From Porpolomopsis calyptriformis (Eukaryota; Basidiomycota; Agaricomycetes; Agaricales; Hygrophoraceae): a stretch of DNA of 64,000 nucleotides. Both the position numbers and the translations under genes were made by a program. The stretch spans positions 2,356,001 through 2,420,000 of the forward strand of contig OX621167.1 of the NCBI GenBank assembly GCA_951640195.1. Direction: 5' to 3'. Positions 33,815 to 42,929 of the stretch are shown piece after piece. The notes under the pieces were generated by a model. The model made no database searches. It saw nothing but the letters and a program-made list of their open reading frames with translations, and had not been told where the DNA came from. Positions within the stretch are counted from its first letter, which is position 1. The number at the start of each line of letters is the position of its first letter.

Positions 33815-35406
33815 GTCAAGCAAAAAGGTTGAGCAGGAGAACCTAGATCTTGCCGCAGCCAATCAGGCCCTCAAGCCCCCCAAAAACAAGCTGTTGCAAA
33901 TCTTGAGGCTAATATTGCAAATCTCCACAGTGAAAATGTGAAGGCTCGCAAGCTCTGGACCTGAACACGTAGTAATAATGGTCCCAAGTTTGCTGCGATT
34001 ATAACCTACTCTCTGCGTAGTTTGTTGCATGAAACTGGCTGGGTGAACAAATTTTTATTACCTAATCAATCACCTCTTGATACGACTTTCTTTAGCGTGA
34101 CAAGTGATCGACATTCTCCACGAAAAGCTCCATATGATGGCCGGTGAACTCGCAGAGGCCAAGCACAGAGTGTCTGAATTGAAGATGAATCAGATCACTC
34201 AGGGGAAAGAACTGGAGTGCTCAGCAGTGGATATTTTGTCCTCCAATGAGTGTCAAACAAATGAGGCTTTCAATTCGGTCCTCATACCTGAGTGCAGGTC
34301 TTGAGATCAAGGAATTGATGAAACTGATGAAGAAAAAGGAGGAAGAATCAATGGAAGCCCTTTGAAGTGTGGCTGAAGCCAACAATAATTCACAAGCTGC
34401 ATATAAAAGGTCTGCTTGTTGTGTGTAAGAAAGAATATGAGCTAAACAGATTATAGGATTGCAGAACTAACTAATGATCTGCAGGTGAAAGATGCATGCC
34501 TTGATGAATTGTAAGACATGAAGCAAAGATACAAACATTCCGCTTGAACTTGAACTGGCAATATTGACATATTATGCAGCAATTTTATCCTCAAAGCCAA
34601 ACTTGATGATAAGGATTCTCACATTTCATATCCAGACTCTCTCTACAAGGAGTGCATCTATATTAACAGCATCACTTGAGATTCTCTTGATTCTTTGTAG
34701 TACCTGCACACGACTTGAAACCCTAAGCAATAGCCTTCGCAACAAAGAAGTGGAGACACTACTTTCTCAAAAAACTAAGAAGCAAATGCGACGACTTACA
34801 GATGTGCCAGTAATGTCTTGTTCTGTGACATTTAGGGGTCAATTTACTTTCATGATGACATGGCATTTGTTTGCAGTCTCAAAAAAGTGCAAGTGTTAAT
34901 GGAAGAGAATAATTCAACCATTTGTAGTCTACAAGCAGAACTTGGTGCAAATTTGGCTCACAAACTTATCATACAATCGAAAAATGAAGGAGTTGTTGAG
35001 AAAATCAAGTTAATTGAAAGGGACCTTACAGAAACAAGAAAATCCTTGACAAAAAGTGAAGAAATGTAAGTTATTTCGCATCTTGAATGATGCATTTGTT
35101 TGGAGGTTACAACAGGCGAACACATGTTATGAGGTTCACCTAGATTCTTCACTACTTCTGGGGAACCTTTCTTTAAACTTTTGGATATTGTCTAGGTTTT
35201 GCATGAAGGAATGAGTTCAAGAGCTGGAATGCATCAACAACAGTCTTGTCAAGAGAGTGAAAAGAATAAACGGCTGTTACAAGGAGGGAGACTTGGTTTA
35301 TCTTATCTGCCAATTATTCACATGCATGCGGCTGAAAATCTTTATAGAGTGACAAGGAAAAAGCCTTTGTCAATTCTCTAATTCAAATGTCACAATTGGT
35401 ACACAA
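33815..35406 (+). pseudogene. 5' part of a coiled-coil gene split by the chromovirus
   Basis: A row of small exon-like segments has strong heptad (Glu/Lys/Leu) character: VEQENLDLAAANQALK, AVANLEANIANLHSENVKARKLW (in a shifted frame), VIDILHEKLHMMAGELAEAKHRV, GLEIKELMKLMKKKEEE, IAELTNDLQVKDACLDEL, and KIKLIERDLTETRKSLTKSEEM. The last exon begins after an acceptor at 35347 and reads KEKAFVNSLIQ before the LTR. Intron-sized gaps (about 50 nt) separate the segments. The protein would be a long coiled coil, and I do not recognise the family. At least one frame slip near 33880, plus the retrotransposon insertion, make it a pseudogene unless the insertion is spliced out. Confidence 0.5.
35402..35406 (+). 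repeat. target-site duplication CACAA, left
   Basis: CACAA immediately before the 5' LTR is repeated at 42260-42264 immediately after the 3' LTR. Five base pairs is the usual duplication length for Ty3/gypsy integrases. Confidence 0.9.
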
Positions 35407-35663
35407 TGTCATGGACATAAATTTTTCACTTCCTCTCTATGTTAGTCATCATTACTTAGTCGGACAGGTCTTATCTCTACTTGGGATTCCCCACGATTCC
35501 GTATCTTTTCATTTATCCGAGATAGGACATACTTCATTTCCGACCATTATGTTTCATCTCTTCACATGCTCCGAGTCTCTTATCATGTTTATCTTTACTC
35601 GTCGCATGTACTCCTCATGTATTCCTCGTGTTTATACTGACTCATCCGCAGTAGCATAGTTAG

Positions 35664-35671
35664 TATATAAA
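35664..35671 (+). promoter_or_regulatory. LTR TATA box
   Basis: TATATAAA is conserved in all three LTRs of the family and in the related LTR remnant near 5946. It lies 34 bp upstream of the AAGTCTGATTC motif, a sensible distance for transcription to start at or near that motif. Confidence 0.7.
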
Positions 35672-35697
35672 CTCCTAGTTAGTCGTACACAGACCTT

Positions 35698-35708
35698 AAG
35701 TCTGATTC
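35698..35708 (+). promoter_or_regulatory. R-region 11-mer, predicted transcript 5' end and self-primer
   Basis: AAGTCTGATTC is the exact reverse complement of the sequence at 35809-35819, just inside the 5' LTR. In Tf1 the first 11 nt of the RNA fold back and, after cleavage, prime reverse transcription. The position downstream of the TATA box fits that model. Confidence 0.65.
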
Positions 35709-35808
35709 CTCGTTAGCAATCCGATAACTAGGACTTGAGACATCATCATCGTCTTGGGACAGAGCTCTCCGAAGTAAAACTATCTCATCGACAACCAGTT
35801 TATAACAA

Positions 35809-35819
35809 GAATCAGACTT
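35809..35819 (+). promoter_or_regulatory. primer-binding site, self-priming type
   Basis: GAATCAGACTT starts one base after the 5' LTR and pairs perfectly with 35698-35708. The complementarity stops at both ends, giving exactly 11 bp. It does not resemble a tRNA 3' end complement beginning TGG. Confidence 0.65.
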
Positions 35820-36170
35820 CCTTCTTGCTCTCTCCCCCTTACTTGATCCACCCTTGCTTTAACACTGGACGACGGCGACGAAGACTTTTACGACTCCTCT
35901 GAGCAGAACAATCCCCTTTCTCAATCGCTTTACTCACAAACCCGAATCTTCCCAGATCCAAATGAAGAAGCTAGTCAAGCTTCTCCTTTGCCGAGTATCG
36001 CACACGCTCTAGGAAGGACTCGAAGCGAAACAACTCGCTTACTCGCTGCCGCCCATTCACAATGTCCCATCACTCCCCCTACTGTTAGGTATCAACCCTT
36101 CCCGTATCAACAACCGACTCGACCGTCTTCACCTTTAACAACACCTTCACCTTCACCATCACCAGATCCA

Positions 36171-37376
36171 ATGGGTTCTCGCGCTAACCCCCCTGTTCCC
36201 AATCTCAATGAAATCCTCGCAGTCATGAACGATCTACGGAGGGAAATGGTTAATCTTCAAACCTCGAATGCGAACCAAGCAGCAGAGATTCAAAATCTCC
36301 AACAACAACTCGCTGCTCAAGGTCAAGTTCAACCCCCACCGGGACCTCAGCCTCAACCTCCTGCCGCTCCCACCATCGAGATAAAGATGGCCAAGCCAGA
36401 TGAGTTCACTGGTCGACAACAAGATGTCGACAAATTTATTAACAGCTGCGAATTATATTTCATGGGGAAGCCATACCGCGATGAACACAAGATCCCCTTC
36501 GCCCTTTCCTTCATGAAGGGCATGATGGCTCAAACTTGGTCTGAAAAGGAGACCAACGACATGAGGACTGTCAACTGGACTGGCCCGACCGCTACTTGGG
36601 CCGCCTTCGTAACTCGATTCCGATCAACATTTGAAGGAATCGACAGACAATCCCGTGCTCGTAACGACATCAAGAATCTCCGCCAAGGAAAGAAGAAAAT
36701 CGAAGACTATAACCTGCGCTTTGGTGCTTTACAGGTCGATACCGGTTTCAACGACACCGCTCTCATCGATCTCTACCAAGCTGGACTCGATTCCGAGTTC
36801 ATTGAATATATCTACCGACTCCCCACCGTCCCTACCACCCTTCAAGAATGGAAGGATGCCACGACACGCTATCAACATCAAAAGGACATTCTCGCCTCAC
36901 AGAAACAGTCCTCCACGTCTCGACCCCAATACTCTAACCCCTTTCCTACACGAGGATCGTATGTGGCTGCAACGACGACCCGTCAAACAACAGCAGCCCC
37001 CACCATCAAGAGAGAAGACCTTTCCTCTTCTACCAATACGATCCCATATGGGAATTGTTACTCCTGCGGCCAACCTGGCCACTTCGCGAACGCCTGCCCA
37101 AATCGAAACGCCGGTGATGCGAAGAATTTACCCGATACCTCTTCCTCACGTCGAGGAGGATACTTTCGAGGTAGAGGAGGTTACAGAGGACGAGGACGAG
37201 GACGAGGCAGAGACATACGTGTCGTTACCACTGAGTCCCACGTGGAGAACGTCAGCTCGCCCGCTACACTGGCAACGAGCGAGACTCCGTCGGACATGGC
37301 GAAATCTGGTATACGTAATTGGTCGGATGATCGGAAGAAGAAGTTGGCAGCGGACTTGAAGGCCCAGGGTTTTTGA
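36171..37376 (+). CDS. gag: Gag of chromovirus copy 2
   Basis: From the first in-frame ATG (36171) Gag is 401 aa. The frame is open back to 35847 with no ATG, and the upstream part reads as acidic, coding-like sequence (LDDGDEDFYDSSEQ). Either a non-AUG start is used or an original ATG was lost. The protein has a Pro-rich segment, a central retrotransposon-gag region (GRQQDVDKFINSCELYF...FALSFMKGMMAQTW), and near the end a CCHC zinc knuckle, CYSCGQPGHFANAC (about 37055-37099), that binds RNA. An RGG-rich tail (RGRGGYRGRGRGRGRD) follows. Gag assembles the cytoplasmic particle. The stop TGA (37374-37376) directly follows the slippery site. Confidence 0.85.
   Translation: MGSRANPPVPNLNEILAVMNDLRREMVNLQTSNANQAAEIQNLQQQLAAQGQVQPPPGPQPQPPAAPTIEIKMAKPDEFTGRQQDVDKFINSCELYFMGKPYRDEHKIPFALSFMKGMMAQTWSEKETNDMRTVNWTGPTATWAAFVTRFRSTFEGIDRQSRARNDIKNLRQGKKKIEDYNLRFGALQVDTGFNDTALIDLYQAGLDSEFIEYIYRLPTVPTTLQEWKDATTRYQHQKDILASQKQSSTSRPQYSNPFPTRGSYVAATTTRQTTAAPTIKREDLSSSTNTIPYGNCYSCGQPGHFANACPNRNAGDAKNLPDTSSSRRGGYFRGRGGYRGRGRGRGRDIRVVTTESHVENVSSPATLATSETPSDMAKSGIRNWSDDRKKKLAADLKAQGF
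37367..37373 (+). promoter_or_regulatory. -1 ribosomal frameshift slippery site GGGTTTT
   Basis: In the gag frame it reads G GGT TTT, then TGA. A -1 slip moves the ribosome into the pol frame (TTG AAA GGT...), which begins exactly there and has no ATG of its own. The heptamer fits X XXY YYZ and is unchanged in copy 1 (225-231). Confidence 0.7.
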
Positions 37377-40300
37377 AAGGTTCGGACGATACGCTCAACG
37401 TCGCGGACCATACCACTCGATGTACCATTACTTCTTGCAATTACTTTCGAACTCTTGGTACTATCGAAAAGGGCGATTCAGGACTTACGATGGACGTTTG
37501 GATCAAGACTTCAGACAGTGGCCGACGTGTCCCCGCCATGTGTCTTATTGATAGCGGAGCTTCTGGGAACTTTATAGACGAGAATTTCGCAACTCGTCAC
37601 GAATTTACTCTTCGGGATTTGGAAACCCCAATCCCCGTACGGAATGCCGATGGGTCAGAGAACCGAGGAGGCCCAATCGTTTTTGACACAGATGTCTGGA
37701 TAGAAGCTCCAGGTGGACACACTGAAAGGATCCGTTTGGAAGTGACCGACCTCGGATCCAAGTTTGATATTATCCTCGGCTACCCATGGCTCAGAGCTCA
37801 AAACCCTAGTATCGACTGGGAGAGTTCAACACTGGCTCTCGGAGGCAAAGAGATTTCCCGTCGGTATTGTAGCGGCGAAGCAGAGCCCTCTGTGGTAGAA
37901 TCGGTCTTGCTGGCAAGTGTTTCAAAATCGGACGAGTCTAGAGCCAGCACGGTGGAGGAAGATATGCGAAAGTTTGTACTGGAGGTCTATTGGAAAGACT
38001 ATGCTAGTGTCTTTGCCAAGGAGTCCTTCGATTGCCTTCCACCTCATTCTGAATTTGATCATGTCATTGATCTTAAAGATAACTTCACGCCACAGAATGA
38101 CAAGACTTATCCGATGTCCCCTCGAGAGATAGACTTCCTAGAGAAGTTTTTGGAAGAAAACGTGGCCACTGGACGAATATTCAAAGGGACCTCACCTCAG
38201 GCCGCTCCCTTCTTCCTAAGCAAGAAAGCTGAAGAAATCAATGCGAAAGGACAAGACGCTGGATACAGACCAATCGAAGACTACCATTATCTGAACCACT
38301 TTACCGTTCCTGACCGATATCCTTTACCACTTCTCCATCAAATCGTTCAGCAACCCAAATTACGATCTGCTGCGTTATTCACAGTCGTGGATATTCGATG
38401 GGGATTTAACAACATTCGGATCAAAGAAGGCGACGAATGGAAAGCTGCCTTCAACACAGTCAAGGGACTCTACGTTCCAAGAGTGATGTTCTTTGGTCTA
38501 CGGAATTCTCCAGCTACGTTCCAACGGATGATCGACACGCGATTTGCTGAAGTGTTAAAATCAGGTTGTGTTTTTATCTATATCGATGACGTTCTCATCT
38601 GCGGAGATGATCTAGAAGAATTGCGTTACTGGACGTTCAAGACCCTTGATATCATGAAGAAGAACAAACTCTCCTGCAAACCCGTTAAATGCCAATTCGA
38701 GAAAGAAGAGGTGATCTATCTAGGGATGACCTTAATGAAAGGTCATATCGGAACCAATCCCAAGAAGGTCAAAGCCATTGCCGAATGGCCCATACCTCGA
38801 ACCGTTAAACAACTCCAATCCTTTCTCGGAAGCGCGAATTTCTGGAGAAAATATATCAAGGACTTCTCAAAGATCGCCCAACCACTCAACCAGTTACTCC
38901 GCAAAGATACTATATGGGAATGGACCCCTAAACGACAACACGCCTTTGATCAGTTGAAACACTCCCTCACGAATGCCCCTGTCCTCGAAGTACCGGATCA
39001 AGACCTATCATACTGCCTAGAGACTGATGCCTCTGGTTTTGCCTTAGGAGGAATACTGTCTCAGCTACATGGAAACGAATGGAAACCCGTAGGCTTTCAT
39101 TCAAGATCTTTAACCCCTGCTGAAAAGAAATATCCAACTCACGACACTGAACTTCTGGCAATAATAGACTGTCTTAAAGCATGGCGACATCTTTTGGAAG
39201 GCTCACGACATGACCTTCTGATTCGTACTGACAGTCTCGCCCTCAAGTATTTCAGTACAACTCGTGTATTGTTTGGACGACGTGCTCGTTGGTCGGAAAT
39301 CTTATCGAGATACGAGTATAAAATCGAGTACGTCCCAGGGAGAAAGAACAAGGCCGATGGGTTATCCAGGCGCCCGGATTATTTTGACGAGGGTAAAAGC
39401 GAGGTGGAAGATGAGATTTTAATCGCAGATGAACATTGGATCAATTCGATCGTCAAGCTTTCAGAACCGGACTTTTTCGCAAGATTACGCTTCAAGCTTC
39501 CAATACCGAACAAGATCTCACAAAGAATCGAGGATGCCTCACTGTTTTGGGACCAAGCCGATGGGTTGGTTCGCGATGTTGAAGGTCGAATTGTGGTGCC
39601 GGAGGAAGTATCTTTGCGCACAGACATAATACGACTGTCCCACGCCTACCCCCATGCTGGACACCCTGGCATTGAGAAGACGAAGGAGCTGCTGCTCCGG
39701 AACTTTGTTTGGGATGGCGTCTCTCAAGACGTTATCAACTACGTACGATCCTGTCCTGCTTGTCAACAAAACAAGAATTATCCTTCGAAGCCGACAGGAC
39801 TCCTACAGCCTATACTCCCCGCTACCGAACCATGGACTGAGATAACCATCAATCTCATTGTTCAATTACCTGACTCGCTTGGATACGACGCCGTGATGGT
39901 AGTCGTCGATCGTTTCACAAAACGAGCTCACTTTATTCCGACGACTTCCAATCTCTCATCAGAAGGCGCTGCCTGACTTTTCCGTGATCACATCTGGAAA
40001 CACCATGGATGGCCGAAGAAGATTATTTCTGATCGTGGAGTTCAGTTCGCATCAAAATTCACTGAAGCTCTCAATAAACTCCTAGGAACCATTTCTGGAC
40101 TGTCTACTGCTTATCATCCTGAAACCAATGGTCAGACCGAACGAACGAACCAAGAACTCGAAGTCTACCTACGGTTCTATACCAATTTTATGCAAGACGA
40201 CTGGTCGGAATGGCTGGCTTCTGCCGAATTCGCTTACAATAATCGGCAACACTCCTCCACATCACAATCACCCTTCTATTTAGAATATGGCCGTCACCCT

Positions 40301-40903
40301 CATTTACTGATCACAATCGAATCCCCGAGTAATGTCCCCGCAGCAAACACCTTTCACGAACGTCTCACGCGTGCTCAGAAGAGTGCTGGCGAATCGCTTT
40401 CACACGCCGCAGAATCAATGAAGAAATACGCTGATCGAAAACGGAAACTCTCTCCCTCCTTCAAAGTCGGAGATTTGGTTTGGTTAGATACCAAGAACAT
40501 CAAGACGACTCGACCTGCCAAGAAACTAGATAACCGAAGAACTGGACCATTCAAGATCTTGAAACAAATATCAGATCTTGCGTATCTTATCAATATCCCC
40601 GGAACTTGGAAACTCCACCCAGTTTTTCACGTATCACTCCTGAGACCGAATGTCAAAGATAAGTTGCTCCACCCTGATATTACTGATACATCTCGACCTC
40701 CACCAGATCTGATCGAGAACGAAGAAGAATACGAAGTTGAATCTATTCTTCAACACTCCGGAGTTCAACGCCGACGAAAGTATTTGGTCAAATGGAAAGG
40801 TTATCCGATCGAAGAAGCTACTTGGGAAGAACGATCGAACGTCTTACAACACGCTAAAGAAATTGTGAAGACTTACGAAGACTCAATTCAAACGGCGACT
40901 TGA
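37373..40903 (+). pseudogene. pol: Pol of copy 2 (PR-RT-RH-INT-chromodomain), one stop codon
   Basis: A single frame of 1177 codons is broken by TGA at 39974-39976. Domains in order: aspartic protease with LIDSGASGNF; RT with FTVVDIRWGFNN and the intact FIYIDDVLI box; RNase H with LETDASGFALGG, a TELLAI segment and RTDSLALK; integrase zinc-binding HPGIEKTKELL...CPACQQNK; and the DDE core. The core's first Asp is Asn here (ITINLIV), with ISDRG and NGQTERTN following. A GPF/HPVFHVSLLRP module comes next, then a chromodomain (YEVESIL...KYLVKWKGYP...TWEE). The chromodomain is expected to guide integration to histone-marked chromatin. The stop arose from CGA, still CGA in copy 1. Expression needs the -1 frameshift. 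RT and RNase H upstream look competent; integrase does not. Confidence 0.92.
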
Positions 40904-41075
40904 CTCGTCTGTCATCATTCCAGCTGTCCATTTTAAAAAAGTTCTATTTTTAGGTCGAGTAAGCGTTTATAAACTCAGAATCGTCGATACGATTCCATCC
41001 AGTCCTTCCCCACTTTTGACGAACCGATCCACTGTTGTTATTCTCAACACCAACATCGCTAAACTATCATTCATA

Positions 41076-41813
41076 ATGCCCGCCACTCGATCTCCCTCTC
41101 CTCAAGTTGCCATCAGACGCGCTGGACGAATCCCCTCGTCCGCCGCCATCCGTTCCCCTACCCCCGGTCCCTCCACCTCCTCCTCTTCCACTCGTCAATT
41201 ACGCCGACAAGCTCGCGCACGTGCAGAAGACTTTTTCAAGGAGTACCCTACAGAAACCCCTCCTCCCGAAGACCCTGCTGTCACCATTTCACGTCTCATG
41301 GTCCACAGTAATAGTGTTAGTAACTGGAACCGAGAACTTCGACAAGAACGTGATGTCTTGAAAGCCGAACTCAAAGCATCGGAGAGGAGCGCCCTATATT
41401 GGAAGAACCGCTGGGACGAAAGCGAGCTCAAAGTCTGGGAGCTCCAGCGACAGAAGAAGCGTACGTGGGTCGACTGCTACGATGTCACCACCTGCGCCAT
41501 CATCGTCAAACTCGTAGAGGAGAGTCGTCGAGCTGAACGACTCTCCCGAGAAGATTTCCTTCGCGCTCAACAAGACCTTGCGACGATGGAAACCATAATC
41601 GATTACGGTGCGTCAGTCGAGTACCCCATCAACCTCGACTTAGAATATCCGGACGACGACGACGTCAAGACAGTCCGAGCCCCTTCCCCCATCGAAGCGG
41701 CTTCGGAAGCAATCCCCATCACTCCCCTCTCAGTGGTCATCGAGGCCCCCACTGATGAGGAAATCCAGACTCAGGGCCCAGAGGACAAAACGACCGACGT
41801 CACCCAGGTTTGA
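41076..41813 (+). CDS. third ORF of the chromovirus, coiled-coil protein
   Basis: A 245-aa protein is encoded between pol and the 3' LTR, where retroviruses carry env. The N-terminus is basic and Ser/Pro/Thr-rich (PATRSPSPQVAIRRAGRI). The middle is a predicted coiled coil (about residues 85-135, LRQERDVLKAELKASERSAL) with a WVDCYDV segment, followed by a second helix (EESRRAERLSREDFLRAQ) and an acidic tail. There is no signal peptide, transmembrane segment or zinc motif, so it is not envelope-like. It starts 172 nt after the pol stop. TTTATAAA at 40966-40973 or an acceptor-like TTTTTAG at about 40947-40953 might give it its own or a spliced mRNA. Copy 1 has a homologue, so it belongs to the family. 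Function is unknown. Confidence 0.75.
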   Translation: MPATRSPSPQVAIRRAGRIPSSAAIRSPTPGPSTSSSSTRQLRRQARARAEDFFKEYPTETPPPEDPAVTISRLMVHSNSVSNWNRELRQERDVLKAELKASERSALYWKNRWDESELKVWELQRQKKRTWVDCYDVTTCAIIVKLVEESRRAERLSREDFLRAQQDLATMETIIDYGASVEYPINLDLEYPDDDDVKTVRAPSPIEAASEAIPITPLSVVIEAPTDEEIQTQGPEDKTTDVTQV

Positions 41814-41847
41814 AATTCGGGTCGAATTTCCTGAAAAACGAGGTGTA

Positions 41848-42259
41848 TGTCACAGACGTAAATTTTTCACTTCCTCTCTATGTTAGTCATCATTACTTAG
41901 TCGGACAGGTCTTATCTCTACTTGGGATTCCCCAGGGATTCCCCACAATTCCGTATCTTTTCATTTATCCGAGATAGGACATACTTCATTTCCGACCATT
42001 ATGTTTCATCTCTTCACATGCTCCGAGTCTCTTATCATGTTTATCTTTACTCGTCGCATGTACTCCTCATGTATTCCTCGTGTTTATACTGACTCATCCA
42101 CAGTAGCGTAGTTAGTATATAAACTCCTAGTTAGTCGTACACAGACCTTAAGTCTGATTCCTCGTTAGCAATCCGATAACTAGGACTTGAGACATCATCA
42201 TCGTCTTGGGACAGAGCTCTCCGAAGTAAAACTATCTCATCGACAACCAGTTTATAACA
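41848..42259 (+). repeat. 3' LTR of copy 2
   Basis: The 412-bp LTR is nearly identical to the 5' LTR apart from 6 CpG-type substitutions and an 11-bp duplication difference. The bases just upstream (CGAGGTGTA) are the likely plus-strand primer site, and the same string precedes the LTR of copy 1. Confidence 0.95.
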
Positions 42260-42929
42260 CACAAACAGGAACTTATTGCAAAAGGGAATGAACTATGAAG
42301 GGTCTGCATATACCATACTTCTCTTACACTTGCTACCACTGATACAAAACGAATCAGTGAGACAATATGATCAAGACTTTGCAGACAAGGATCACCAGCC
42401 TGGAGTCTAAAGTAGCTCACTATCTTCAGCAAAGGGCAAACACAGGCTCTAGGGGCAATACACAGTCAATAATCCTTCTAAAGAATTTCATATCAAGTTC
42501 ACCCCAGAATCTAAATGGTTCTGTTGTAGTTGATGACAATAGCATGGTGAGTGGCAGAAAGCATCTCATGTTTTCCACATTGCTACTATTTTTTTGTTTT
42601 TGTTTTTGTTTTTGGTCTTCAAGTTGGGACCTACTCCTGCTACTGATATCCTGCCTCAGGTTAATATAGTACTGAACCAGGATATCCCTGGTCTACCGGT
42701 TCCTCCAGTACTGCCAACTGATGGTAATTGTTCTCACATCAATCCGCAGTGTGATCCTGTTTCAGCTAGGCTAGATTCTCAAATAACATTCTCGCAACTT
42801 ACCTCTGAAGAGGTCAGAGAGGTTTTTGATTCTGGGGATGATATACCATTATGCTTGAACAGAGGATTGGGGAAGCAGGAAAGGACCCCATCATCATTTA
42901 AAGATACACCAACCGCTGACACAACATAG
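42260..42929 (+). pseudogene. 3' part of the split coiled-coil gene
   Basis: Begins with the second CACAA copy. Joined to the left flank with one CACAA removed, the reading frame runs on (QLVH then KQELIAKGNEL). Further segments are MIKTLQTRITSLESKVAHYLQQ, a heptad-like helix, then after an intron-sized gap a Pro/Asp-rich tail ending at a stop in 42927-42929 (SFKDTPTADTT). Together with 33815-35406 this is one gene of unknown function cut by the retrotransposon. Confidence 0.5.

Larger units (their letters stand above)
35407..35807 (+). repeat. 5' LTR of copy 2
   Basis: The 401-bp LTR begins TGTCA and ends TAACA. Compared with the 3' LTR it lacks 11 bp (one copy of a short GATTCCCC duplication) and differs at 6 bases, all explained by CpG transitions. 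TATA box at 35664-35671. Confidence 0.95.
35407..42259 (+). mobile_element. Ty3/gypsy chromovirus, copy 2: full length, nearly intact
   Basis: A 6853-bp element with a 401-bp 5' LTR, a self-complementary primer-binding site, gag, -1 frameshifted pol, an extra ORF and a 412-bp 3' LTR, flanked by CACAA. Pol order is protease, RT, RNase H, integrase and chromodomain, which with the self-priming layout places it in the Tf1/sushi branch of chromoviruses. It is damaged at two visible places: a TGA in integrase (39974-39976), and Asp to Asn at the first integrase catalytic position (39851-39853). It could move only with help from another copy. It lies in the same orientation as copy 1. Confidence 0.97.

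Noticed and set aside
42367..42929. Coiled-coil segments right of copy 2 as part of the retrotransposon
   Set aside because: The CACAA duplication and LTR ends place them outside the element, and the frame matches the left flank, so they were assigned to the interrupted host gene.
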